A stretch of 6,728 bases of DNA from Actinomycetes bacterium (GCA_023423475.1 JAFAFN010000128.1:1-6728); one strand, 5' to 3'. Counted from the first letter of the stretch, positions 1 through 5,855 are shown. Numbers and translations: made by a program. The notes: generated by a model from the sequence alone, not told the origin.

Positions 1-261
1 CCACCCGCGCCATTCCGTCGCATCGGTCGCGAACTCACGAATCGTGCCGTGCAGCCTCGACTCGACCAACGCGATGACCTCGTCGCGTCCGGCGACGTGC
101 GAGTACAGCGTCGCCGGAGAGATTCCGAGGTCCTCGGCCAACCCCAGCATCGTGAAGGAATCCAAGCCGAGCCGAACCGCCGCATCCACGATGCTCTCCC
201 GACCGACCTTCGGCGGCCGGCCACGACGCGCCTGCGGAGCGCTACGACCTCCCATCTCCAT
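1..261 (-). CDS. TetR-family transcriptional regulator, N-terminal part (cut by window edge)
   Basis: This is the DNA-binding half of a TetR-type repressor: 87 codons are visible and the ligand-binding C-terminal part lies outside the window. After a basic leader (ARRGRPPKVGRE, about residues 11-22) comes the typical TetR N-terminal helix bundle. It includes SIVDAAVRLGL, then the helix-turn-helix LAEDLGISPATLYSHVAGRDEV (about residues 41-62), where the TLYSHV recognition helix and the following 'GRDE' are hallmark positions. The ATG at 261 is chosen because a TATAGT box ends 8 bases before it; a second in-frame ATG lies two codons later (255). No Shine-Dalgarno sequence is visible, so the mRNA may be leaderless. 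An inverted repeat at 276-293 sits over the promoter, which fits negative autoregulation as known for the family. No target gene can be named, since the neighbour further down this strand is not visible. Confidence 0.9.
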   Translation of the reverse strand, partial: MEMGGRSAPQARRGRPPKVGRESIVDAAVRLGLDSFTMLGLAEDLGISPATLYSHVAGRDEVIALVESRLHGTIREFATDATEWRGW

Positions 262-269
262 GGTGATCG

Positions 270-275
270 ACTATA
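270..275 (-). promoter_or_regulatory. -10-like box of the tetR-type gene
   Basis: Read on the minus strand the sequence is TATAGT, eight bases before the ATG at 261. A transcript starting at the usual distance from this box would begin at or within a few bases of the start codon, consistent with a leaderless or nearly leaderless message, which is common in actinobacteria. No convincing -35 is visible. The assignment is an inference from the motif and its spacing. Confidence 0.45.
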
Positions 276-293
276 TCCGAATTGTGATTCGGA
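276..293. promoter_or_regulatory. Inverted-repeat operator candidate upstream of the TetR-type gene
   Basis: TCCGAAT-TGTG-ATTCGGA is an exact inverted repeat with 7-base arms and a 4-base centre. It directly abuts the TATAGT box, with its nearest base 15 bases from the TetR-family start codon. This AT-richer palindrome stands out from the GC-rich surroundings. TetR-family dimers typically bind such a site next to their own gene, so autoregulation is the likely role. No intact plus-strand gene starts from this region, so a divergent target is not evident. Confidence 0.6.
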
Positions 294-344
294 AATGCTG
301 GTCCTTCCCCGATCACGCGAGGACCAGGGTTCGCGACCGCGGTG

Positions 345-499
345 TCAGGTTCCCGGGGAAACCGGTGCGGGCTCCCAGCCGTGGTCGCGCGCGAGCTTGT
401 TGAGGCGCACCCGGCCGTCGGGGCGACCGGTCAGGGCGGCCAGGACGAGATAGTCAGGACCGGCCGGCCGAAGTCGTTCACCAGTTGCCGAGCGCGATG
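345..499 (-). pseudogene. MarR-family regulator remnant, frameshifted and truncated
   Basis: Two adjacent minus-strand frames together give MarR-like sequence. One frame reads HRARQLVNDFG..LTIS (from about 499 down to 456). The next reads DYLVLAALTGRPDGRVRLNKLARDHGWEPAPVS (from 455 down), ending at a TGA at 345-347. This resembles the family's segment between the dimerisation helix and the winged helix-turn-helix (DYxVLxxL...DGRxRxxxLAxxxGWE). The switch of frame lies around 456-472. The rest of the winged helix and the C-terminal helices are missing, and no good start is visible upstream. The piece sits between the TetR-type gene and the response regulator on the same strand and looks like a decayed gene. 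Homology was judged by eye only; chance resemblance over this short stretch remains possible. Confidence 0.42.
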
Positions 500-629
500 G
501 CCGGCGCACTGACCGATGTGGACCGACCGAGCGCCTGGTGCGCCACGCGTAGGTTCGGCCCACATGCGCGATGCCGGGGAGCTGCTGAGAGGCGGGATCG
601 GGGATCTTCGGGTCGTGAGTGATGCCGGT

Positions 630-1250
630 TCACCGCAAGTGGCCACGCCGGCGTGCTTCGGCGACGGCGCCGGTGCGGGTGACGACGCCGAGCTTGGCGA
701 AGAGGCTGGCGAGGTGGGTCTTGACCGTGGCCTGGCTGATGTAGAGATCGCGGGCGATGGTGGCGTTGTCGTGGCCGTCGGCCACCGCGGCGAGAACCTC
801 CAGTTCTCGTGGCGAGGGGACATCGGGGTTGCGCTTCGATCTGGTCACGACTCTGGCGGCTACCCGGGGATCGAGCGGCTGGTGGCCGGCAGCGACGGCT
901 CGAACCGCGCTGATCAGGTCAGCTTCGGGCGCATCCTTGAGGACGTATCCGGCGGCACCGCCCTCGAGTGCTGCATCGATGTCGATGTCGTTGTCGTAGA
1001 CGGTGACGACGAGCACGCGCGGGCGGGTCTGGGATCGTTGGACCTGGCGCAGCACGTCGAGGCCACTCGGCCCGGTTCCGAGATGGACGTCGAGTACCAC
1101 GACGTCGGGTTCGAGGTCGGCGATCGTGGCGACCGCGGTGTCGTGATCGTGGGCGTCCCCCACGATCACGATGTCCTCTGCTGCGTCGAGCACCGTGCGA
1201 AGTCCTGCACGCACGACGGGGTGGTCGTCGACGACCACGATGCGGATCAT
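630..1250 (-). CDS. Two-component response regulator, NarL/LuxR type
   Basis: A full-length 206-residue cytoplasmic DNA-binding regulator activated by phosphorylation. The receiver domain (about 1-120) has the acidic pair D8/D9 (VVVDDHP), the phospho-acceptor D54 in VVLDVHL, the switch threonine T83 (VVTVYD) and the conserved lysine K105 (YVLKDA). A LuxR-type helix-turn-helix domain follows (about 144-206), with SPRELEVL at 146-153 and the recognition region SQATVKTHLASLFAKLGV. All residues needed for phosphotransfer are present and the length is normal for the family. The ATG at 1250 overlaps the kinase stop by four bases (ATGA), which implies translational coupling and fixes the start. The partner is therefore the adjacent kinase. 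The divergent ABC transporter operon is the most likely target, by context only; the family often also controls its own promoter. Confidence 0.95.
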   Translation of the reverse strand: MIRIVVVDDHPVVRAGLRTVLDAAEDIVIVGDAHDHDTAVATIADLEPDVVVLDVHLGTGPSGLDVLRQVQRSQTRPRVLVVTVYDNDIDIDAALEGGAAGYVLKDAPEADLISAVRAVAAGHQPLDPRVAARVVTRSKRNPDVPSPRELEVLAAVADGHDNATIARDLYISQATVKTHLASLFAKLGVVTRTGAVAEARRRGHLR

Positions 1251-2452
1251 GGTGCCGTTCCTGAAACCGGTGGGAGCGGGATCGTTGCGTTGATGGTCGA
1301 GCCCTGGCCCGGCTCGGAGTCGATGTTGAGCGTTCCGCCGAGCTGTTGGGCCCGGCGGTGCATGCTGGTGAGCCCGAATCCCCGGCCTTCGACGGCATCC
1401 GCATCGAACCCGACACCGTCATCGACGATGTCGAGGCTCACCGTCGAGGGCTGGTAGGTGAGGGTGATGACGACCCGGTGAGCCGTTGCGTGGCGACGTG
1501 CGTTGGCCAGTGCTTCTTGGGCTATCCGCAGGAGGGCGCCTTCGATCCCGATGGGAAGGCCCTCATCATCTCCATCGAAGCGGATATCGATGACCGGGGA
1601 ACCGGGCGGAGGCTCGGCGACAGCCAGCAGCGCCAACGCTGAACGGAGCGTGCGATCGTCGAGCTCGACGGGGGCCATGGCGCCCATGAGGCGCCGAGCG
1701 GCGTCGATGCCGGTACGGCCGAGCTCCTCGATGTGGTCGACCTCGGCGGCCGTGGCGGACGCATCCTCGACGTCCAGTGCTCGGCGGGCCCGCCGAGCGG
1801 CCATCACCACGGAGGTGAAGCCCTGGGCCAGGGTGTCGTGGATCTCGCCGGTGAGCCGCTCGCGTTCTTCTCTCGCCCCAGCTGCGAGGTTCGCGCGGGC
1901 CAGGTCGTCACGGGTGGCGAGGAGCTCGTCGAGGAGTCGTTGGCGCTCAGCGGTCTCGGCGGCGGCGACGCGGCCGACGCCGACCAGCGCGCCGGCCGCC
2001 GCCGCTCCGACCAGCGGACCGACGATCTGCGCGGCCCAGTGCCCGCCATCGGGCCAGCGGCCGACCAGGATCGCGCCGGTCCCCGCCGCCATGGTCACGA
2101 TGGCGGCAACCGCGGGGGCCGGTGCGAGGGTGGTGGCGAACGTGACGAACACAGCGAAGGACACCCAGGCGAAATCGGCTGAGACCCACACCGCAGCGAG
2201 GCACAAGCCGCTCAGCGCGACCAGCCATGTCCGCAGCGAGGGTCGCCGCCACCGTCGGGCCGCCTCCGAGCCTGCCCAGTACCAGCCCAGGAGTGCGCCG
2301 CCTGTGACCACCTCGACTGCCGTGGCCCCGTCGTCGACCACGGAACGGACCACTCCGAGCACGACCATCGCGGTGAACAGCACGTGCTGGACGACTCGCA
2401 GCATGCGCATCGACCGGTTCTGGGCCGTGGCGGGTCCTTCGTGGTCGGTCAC
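1247..2452 (-). CDS. Membrane histidine kinase (HisKA_3 / NarL-partner type)
   Basis: Sensor kinase that autophosphorylates on histidine and passes the phosphate to the adjacent regulator. Read from the GTG at 2452 it has 401 residues. The N-terminal half contains several hydrophobic segments (about 19-36, 46-59, 75-90, 96-130, 141-160), predicting a multi-spanning membrane sensor with hardly any external loop. A short coiled linker (ETAERQRLLDELLATRDD) follows. The dimerisation/phosphorylation helix has EIHDTLAQGF, with the phospho-histidine near H205. The ATPase domain has the N box IAQEALANARRHA (N317), DDGVGFD (344-350) and GRGFGLTSM (356-364). The reading frame stays open upstream to an ATG at 2563, but that start would leave almost no promoter space before the divergent permease and would add an unconserved-looking leader. 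GTG 2452 follows a TAGGCT box by seven bases; ATG 2410 is the other option. With its few extracytoplasmic residues it resembles intramembrane-sensing kinases that work with ABC transporters. Confidence 0.93.
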   Translation of the reverse strand: MTDHEGPATAQNRSMRMLRVVQHVLFTAMVVLGVVRSVVDDGATAVEVVTGGALLGWYWAGSEAARRWRRPSLRTWLVALSGLCLAAVWVSADFAWVSFAVFVTFATTLAPAPAVAAIVTMAAGTGAILVGRWPDGGHWAAQIVGPLVGAAAAGALVGVGRVAAAETAERQRLLDELLATRDDLARANLAAGAREERERLTGEIHDTLAQGFTSVVMAARRARRALDVEDASATAAEVDHIEELGRTGIDAARRLMGAMAPVELDDRTLRSALALLAVAEPPPGSPVIDIRFDGDDEGLPIGIEGALLRIAQEALANARRHATAHRVVITLTYQPSTVSLDIVDDGVGFDADAVEGRGFGLTSMHRRAQQLGGTLNIDSEPGQGSTINATIPLPPVSGTAP

Positions 2453-2459
2453 CTCAGCC

Positions 2460-2465
2460 AGCCTA
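2460..2465 (-). promoter_or_regulatory. -10-like box for the kinase/regulator operon
   Basis: On the minus strand TAGGCT fits the actinobacterial TANNNT consensus and lies seven bases before the GTG at 2452, so a leaderless transcript would start at or next to that GTG. No good -35 hexamer is visible. The spacing is the main reason for preferring this start over the longer open frame. Confidence 0.35.
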
Positions 2466-2571
2466 GGAACGGCCCAGCCGCGCACGGGCTCGGCGGGGTC
2501 ATCCTTTCGGATGGTTCGCGACCAACACCCGGGATGATGTTGATCTACCGCGGTCGACGGCACGATGCATG

Positions 2572-2584
2572 GGACGTTTCGTCC
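2572..2584. promoter_or_regulatory. Candidate response-regulator binding site (inverted repeat)
   Basis: GGACG-TTT-CGTCC is an exact 5-3-5 inverted repeat that ends seven bases before the permease Shine-Dalgarno sequence (GAAAGG, 2592-2597). NarL/LuxR-type regulators commonly bind short inverted repeats near the promoters they control. Its closeness to the ribosome site means it would overlap the transcription start or leader, so repression or a leader function is also possible. Assignment to the neighbouring regulator is inference. Confidence 0.4.
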
Positions 2585-2604
2585 TATCGCTGAAAGGTCC
2601 GCCC

Positions 2605-3687
2605 GTGTACCTCGCCCTGCGAGATCTCCTTGTCGCCCGTGGTCGATTCGCGCTCGTCGGTGCGGTCATCGCGCTGGTGTCGCTGCTGGCGGGCTTGCTG
2701 TCGGGCTTGGCGACTGGGCTCGTCGATGACGGCATCTCCGGGCTGCGCCGGCTCCCTCTGACCCACCTGGCGTTCCAGGACGGGTCGGGCTCGGAGTTCA
2801 GCCGGTCCAGTCTCGGCCCCGACGCGCTCGTACCCTGGCAGGACCGTCTCGGAGACGATGCAGTGCCGGTCGGTCTGTCGTTCTTCAACGCCCGCACCCC
2901 CGACGGCGCAACGGTCGACCTGGCATTGCTCGGCACCCCGCCGGGAAGCTTCCTGGCCGCTGACGAACGAGGCGACGACGCGCTCGAAGCAGGGGGTCTG
3001 GTGCTCAGCGACGCGTTCGCCGACGAAGGCATCGAGGTCGGTGACGAGCTGACCGTGGTTGGGCCCGACATTGCGCTCCCGGTGCTCGGCTTCACCTATG
3101 GCGGCTCCTACGGTCACGTGTCGATCGCGTTCACCTCGCTGGAGACCTGGCAAACCCTGGTCTACGGGGAGAACCACCGCGACCGGTTCAACGCCGTCGC
3201 GCTGCGCGACCGCGGGGAGGTCGACCTCGCAGCCATCGCCGAGCAGAACGGCATGGACCTGTACACCAAGACCGGCGCCTATGACGGCTCACCGGGGTTC
3301 GCCGCCGAGAGCGCCACCATGTCACTCATCCGCACCTTCCTCGTCGTCATCGCCGCGTTGGTGGTTGGCGCGTTCTTTACCGTCTGGACGGTGCAACGCA
3401 CCCACCAGATCGGGTTGTTGAAGGCGCTCGGTGCGTCGACGACTTACGTCGTGCGCGACGCGCTGGGCCAGCTCGCAATCATCCTCTCCACAGCAACCGC
3501 GCTCGGCATGGCCGTCGCCGTCGCCGCCGGATCGCTCATCGGTGGCGAGGTGCCGTTCCGTCTCGAGGCCGGATCGCTGATCTCCTCCGCTGTCCTGCTC
3601 ATCGTCGCCGGGATGCTCGGGAGCCTCGTCGCTCTCCGGCGCATCACCCGCGTTGACCCCGCCATCGCCCTCACCTCCCAGCCCTGA
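2605..3687 (+). CDS. ABC transporter permease, FtsX-like
   Basis: Inner-membrane subunit of an ABC transporter, 360 residues. One hydrophobic segment lies at the N-terminus (about 15-40). It is followed by a large hydrophilic domain of about 200 residues, predicted to be extracytoplasmic (MacB-periplasmic-like). Three C-terminal membrane segments follow (about 242-262, 286-312, 324-345). The FtsX-type features are RTHQIGLLKALGAS after the second segment (the coupling region that contacts the ATPase) and the ending ALRRITRVDPAIAL. The layout of 1+3 segments with one FtsX domain matches MacB/DevC-type permeases, which act by mechanotransmission on envelope substrates rather than by forming a simple channel. 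The start is GTG 2605 because GAAAGG lies seven bases ahead; an in-frame ATG at 2569 has no ribosome site and would run through the palindrome. It probably works as a dimer with the ATPase encoded next. The substrate is unknown: antimicrobial peptide, lipid or export cargo are all possible. Confidence 0.92.
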   Translation: MYLALRDLLVARGRFALVGAVIALVSLLAGLLSGLATGLVDDGISGLRRLPLTHLAFQDGSGSEFSRSSLGPDALVPWQDRLGDDAVPVGLSFFNARTPDGATVDLALLGTPPGSFLAADERGDDALEAGGLVLSDAFADEGIEVGDELTVVGPDIALPVLGFTYGGSYGHVSIAFTSLETWQTLVYGENHRDRFNAVALRDRGEVDLAAIAEQNGMDLYTKTGAYDGSPGFAAESATMSLIRTFLVVIAALVVGAFFTVWTVQRTHQIGLLKALGASTTYVVRDALGQLAIILSTATALGMAVAVAAGSLIGGEVPFRLEAGSLISSAVLLIVAGMLGSLVALRRITRVDPAIALTSQP

Positions 3688-3693
3688 GGACCC

Positions 3694-4389
3694 ATGACAC
3701 TCAAACTCCACGACATCCACGTCACCGTCGCCGACGGGTCCGACCAGCTCAACATCCTCGACCGCACCACGCTCAACGTCGCGCCCGGGGAGCTCATCGT
3801 GGTCACCGGCGTGTCCGGGTCCGGCAAGTCCACCCTCGTCGCCGTCGCCGGCCTCCTGCGCCGACCCGACGAGGGGCAGGTCGTGATCGACGAGGAGGAC
3901 CTCTCGGAAGCACCCGACCGTCGCCGAGCGACCGTCCGACGCGACCACATCGGGCTCATCTTCCAGAGCGCCAACCTCTTCCCATCCCTCACCGCAATCC
4001 AACAGCTCGAGCTCGTCGCCCACCTCGACGGCAAGATCACCACCGACGACCGCGACCAGGCCCACCAGCTGCTCGACACCGTCGGGCTCAGCGACCGGCT
4101 CCACCACCGACCCGGACAGCTCTCCGGCGGAGAACGCCAGCGCGTCGCGATCGCCCGAGCACTCATGGGCAACCCATCGGTCGTGCTCGCCGACGAACCC
4201 ACCGCCGCCCTCGACGATGCCCGCGGGCGGGAGATCATGGCGCTCCTCGCCGAGCTCACCACCACCCGACACACCGCGACCGTCGTGGTCACCCACGCTC
4301 CCCACCAGCTCCACGACCCAGACCACGCTCTACGTCTGGCCAACGGAAGGCTCCATCCCGCCACAGACCGGGACCCAGCGCCGCTCTAA
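3694..4389 (+). CDS. ABC transporter ATPase, MacB/LolD-like
   Basis: Cytoplasmic ATP-binding subunit of 231 residues that powers the adjacent FtsX-type permease. All motifs are present: Walker A GVSGSGKST (39-47), Q-loop glutamine Q91 in IFQSANLFPSLT, signature LSGGERQ (143-149), Walker B VVLADEPT with catalytic E168, D-loop AALD and H-loop H201 in VVVTHAP. The 'IFQSxNLFPSLTAxQ' stretch is characteristic of the MacB/LolD/FtsE branch, in agreement with its permease partner. Length is typical for the family. The gene starts six bases after the permease stop, and GAGGA overlapping that stop codon provides its ribosome site, so the two are co-transcribed and probably translationally coupled. No membrane-fusion or outer-membrane partner is encoded nearby, as expected for a Gram-positive or otherwise simple system. 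Confidence 0.95.
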   Translation: MTLKLHDIHVTVADGSDQLNILDRTTLNVAPGELIVVTGVSGSGKSTLVAVAGLLRRPDEGQVVIDEEDLSEAPDRRRATVRRDHIGLIFQSANLFPSLTAIQQLELVAHLDGKITTDDRDQAHQLLDTVGLSDRLHHRPGQLSGGERQRVAIARALMGNPSVVLADEPTAALDDARGREIMALLAELTTTRHTATVVVTHAPHQLHDPDHALRLANGRLHPATDRDPAPL

Positions 4390-4416
4390 CGGGACGCCTC
4401 CGACTGCGGCGAGCGG

Positions 4417-4432
4417 AGAACACGTTCTAACG
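4417..4432. repeat. Outlying AGAAC/GTTCT copies before the integrase
   Basis: AGAAC (4417-4421) and CGTTCTAACG (4423-4432) form a small inverted repeat. Their core, GTTCT, is the same as in the stronger repeat units found from 4511 onwards. These copies are degenerate and could be coincidental; they lie shortly after the ABC ATPase stop codon in the 185-base gap before the integrase. Confidence 0.3.
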
Positions 4433-4510
4433 CCACGCGACCAGGTAACCGCACGTCCCAGGAGCCGGTCGAAGGAAACCTTCGTTGCCTCTCGACACCG
4501 GGTCGCGATG

Positions 4511-4561
4511 GTTCTACCGATCGTTCTACCGGGATCGGGACCCCCCGGACCCGGAAGAACG
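4511..4561. repeat. Repeat cluster upstream of integrase (CCCGGNAGAACG family)
   Basis: Three units of one motif are packed in 51 bases. GTTCTACCG occurs at 4511-4519. CGTTCTACCGGG occurs at 4522-4533, 12 bases in phase with the first and in the inverted orientation relative to the consensus. CCCGGAAGAACG occurs at 4550-4561 in the direct orientation. The second and third pair as an imperfect stem (11 of 12 positions) around a 16-base GC-rich loop, ending one base before the integrase Shine-Dalgarno sequence. Matching units occur after the gene (5742-5774). Likely roles are integrase arm-type binding sites, or an operator or leader hairpin controlling integrase expression. Confidence 0.7.
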
Positions 4562-4574
4562 TGGAGGTTCCGCC

Positions 4575-5738
4575 ATGCAAGGACATCTCGCCCGCAAGCG
4601 CGACCGCTACTACGCGGTCATCTACGAAGGCCTCGATCCTGTCACCGGCAAGGAACGCCGCAGCTGGCATCCCGCCGGCACCGACCGCGATGAAGCCCAA
4701 GCCCTCACCGCCCGGCTGGCCGCCGAGCGGGACGGGCGAAACGACGAGATCCGATCGCTCACCTTCGGTGCCTACCTCACCAGTCAATGGCTGCCAGCCA
4801 AGCGCCTCGAGCTGCGGACGAGCACCTACCGCGGCTACGTCCACAAGACCCAACGCCACATCCTTCCCGCCCTCGGCCGCAAGCGGTTGCGGCGGCTGCG
4901 GCCCGAGGACCTCGAACGGCTCTACGACTCCATGCTGCACCCCACCGACGGCACCCGGCCCCTATCCCCCAAGACCGTCTACGAGGTGCACCTCGTCATC
5001 CGCGGCGCACTCGACCACGCGGTGCGGCGCGGGCTCCTGAACCGCAACGTCGCCCTGTCCGCCTCAGCGCCGAAGCTCCGTGCCATCCCCAAGGTCGAGC
5101 AGAAGGCCTGGACCGCCGACCAGCTCGCCGCGTTCCTGCGGGCCGCGGCCGGGCACCGGCTGTTCCCCGCCCTGTGGCTCTCCGCCAACACCGGCATGCG
5201 TCGCTCCGAACTGCTCGGGCTGACGTGGTCCGACCTCGACATCGCCAAGAAGCGCGTGTCGATCAACCGGGGACTCGTCGCCGTCGGCTACGAACTGCAC
5301 GAATCACGCGGCAAGACCGACAACTCCCGGCGCTGCATCGAGCTCGACGACACCACCCTCGCCGTGCTCGCCGGCTGGCGAGCCCTCCAAGCGGCCGAGC
5401 ACACCGCCGTCGGCATCGACGGAGCCGACCAGATGTTCACCAACCCCGACGGGCAGCCCATCCACCCGCACTCGCTCAGCCAGACCTTCGACCGGATCGT
5501 CCGACGCGCCCCCGTGCGCGTCATCCGCCTGCACGACCTGCGCCACACCCACGGCAGCATCCTCATCGCCAACGGGGTGCACTCCAAGGTCGTGTCCGAA
5601 CGTCTCGGCCACGCCTGGTACGCGTTCACCGTCGAAACCTACCAACACGTGCTCCCCGGAATGGGCGAAGACGCCGCCCGCGTCTTCGAATCAGTCCTCA
5701 CCCCCGGCTACAACCCCAAGGTCGCGAAAGCCGGTTGA
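4575..5738 (+). CDS. Tyrosine-type site-specific integrase
   Basis: Complete 387-residue recombinase that integrates or excises a mobile element. The N-terminal arm-binding-like domain (about 1-55) contains RYYAVIYEGLDPVTGKERR and a WHPAGTDRDEA stretch as in phage and ICE integrases of actinobacteria. The core-binding SAM-like domain follows (about 62-160, TFGAYLTSQWLP...). The catalytic domain has all expected residues: R209 (TGMRRSELLGL), K247 in the hairpin SRGKTDNSRR, H320 and R323 (LHDLRHTHG), H346 (RLGHAW) and nucleophile Y356 (VETYQHVLPGM). Start ATG 4575 is preceded by GGAGG (4563-4567) at seven bases; the open frame continues upstream to 4485 but crosses the repeat cluster. Repeat units flank the gene, and a tRNA-end-like sequence lies about 90 bases after its stop, as usual for elements whose integrase abuts one attachment site. 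The rest of the element is not identified; no excisionase gene is seen in the window. Confidence 0.95.
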   Translation: MQGHLARKRDRYYAVIYEGLDPVTGKERRSWHPAGTDRDEAQALTARLAAERDGRNDEIRSLTFGAYLTSQWLPAKRLELRTSTYRGYVHKTQRHILPALGRKRLRRLRPEDLERLYDSMLHPTDGTRPLSPKTVYEVHLVIRGALDHAVRRGLLNRNVALSASAPKLRAIPKVEQKAWTADQLAAFLRAAAGHRLFPALWLSANTGMRRSELLGLTWSDLDIAKKRVSINRGLVAVGYELHESRGKTDNSRRCIELDDTTLAVLAGWRALQAAEHTAVGIDGADQMFTNPDGQPIHPHSLSQTFDRIVRRAPVRVIRLHDLRHTHGSILIANGVHSKVVSERLGHAWYAFTVETYQHVLPGMGEDAARVFESVLTPGYNPKVAKAG

Positions 5739-5741
5739 ACA

Positions 5742-5774
5742 CCCGGGAGAACGAACCCGGAACCCGGTAGAACG
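5742..5774. repeat. Repeat pair downstream of integrase (CCCGGNAGAACG family)
   Basis: CCCGGGAGAACG (5742-5753) and CCCGGTAGAACG (5763-5774) are direct repeats with a 21-base period, two turns of the helix, starting four bases after the integrase stop. The second is the exact reverse complement of 4522-4533 upstream of the gene. They lie about 55-85 bases from the presumed attachment core, a usual distance for integrase arm sites. A minor tandem AACCCGG repeat lies between them. Confidence 0.7.
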
Positions 5775-5792
5775 CCCCGACAACGAGCAAGA

Positions 5793-5812
5793 CCCAGGTG
5801 CTCTGACCTGGG
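5793..5812 (+). terminator. Hairpin terminator after the integrase
   Basis: CCCAGGT (5793-5799), a six-base loop and ACCTGGG (5806-5812) form a perfect seven-pair stem. AA before and TT after could extend it across a mismatch. There is no long T run (GGCCTTCACT follows), so it may be a weak or bidirectional terminator. Its place between an integrase gene and a tRNA-end-like sequence fits the edge of an integrated element. Confidence 0.6.
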
Positions 5813-5827
5813 CCTTCACTCACAAGT

Positions 5828-5842
5828 TGGTGGCGGGGGCAG
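5828..5842 (-). other. tRNA 3'-end-like sequence, probable attachment-site remnant
   Basis: Read on the minus strand these 15 bases run as four bases of a T-stem 3' strand (CTGC), a seven-base acceptor strand CCCCGCC, a discriminator A and CCA. This is the layout of the end of a tRNA gene with encoded CCA. Integrases of this family commonly use tRNA 3' ends as attachment sites, and this one sits about 90 bases beyond the integrase stop. The match stops abruptly at 5843, where the insertion sequence begins, so the remainder of the tRNA (T loop, anticodon arm) is not present here. The tRNA identity cannot be determined. Fifteen bases are few, so chance is not excluded. Confidence 0.45.
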
Positions 5843-5855
5843 TGTGATGGTTCAG

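Larger units (their letters stand above)
262..629. other. Intergenic stretch between the TetR-type gene and the response regulator
   Basis: These 368 bases hold the promoter and palindrome of the TetR-type gene at the left end and the MarR-like remnant in the middle. Between about 500 and 629, just downstream of the response-regulator stop codon, I see no credible gene and no clear terminator hairpin. The open frames crossing this stretch on either strand lack family resemblance apart from the MarR-like part. Confidence 0.5.
2453..2604. promoter_or_regulatory. Divergent regulatory region between sensor operon and ABC transporter operon
   Basis: About 150 bases separate the presumed starts of the kinase (minus) and the permease (plus). 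The region holds several symmetric elements: TGGT-TCGCG-ACCA (2512-2524), ACCGCGGT (2547-2554) and GGACG-TTT-CGTCC (2572-2584). A clear -10/-35 pair for the permease operon was not found. Such a shared region lets one regulator control both transcription units. Confidence 0.5.

Noticed and set aside
516..1457. Long plus-strand open frame (313 codons)
   Set aside because: Lies antisense to the response regulator and the end of the kinase, both clear family members; its translation is rich in Gly/Val/Asp as expected for the complement of GC-rich codons.
2449..2502. 17-codon minus-strand ORF (ATG at 2502) whose TGA overlaps the kinase GTG start as GTGA, looking like a coupled leader peptide
   Set aside because: Its only purine-rich ribosome site touches the ATG with no spacing, and the TAGGCT box downstream of its start would leave it off the kinase transcript. 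Probably fortuitous.
2453..2563. Extension of the kinase to ATG 2563 (438 residues)
   Set aside because: Would leave no promoter room against the divergent permease, has no ribosome site, and the added residues are not part of a membrane or kinase domain.
3322..4364. Two long minus-strand open frames across the ABC permease end and ATPase
   Set aside because: Antisense shadows of genes with all ABC motifs; no recognisable domain in either translation.
4390..4574. Possible tRNA or small RNA gene in the gap before the integrase
   Set aside because: No cloverleaf, T-loop GTTCRA or anticodon arm could be made; the structure seen is accounted for by the repeat family.
4787..5770. Plus-strand 327-codon frame inside the integrase region
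   Set aside because: A +2/+3 frame shadow of the integrase, dominated by Arg/Pro/Ala with no domain, while the integrase frame carries all catalytic residues.
4417..5774. Repeats around the integrase as a CRISPR array
   Set aside because: Units are short, of mixed orientation, unevenly spaced and separated by the integrase gene; no spacer-repeat pattern.
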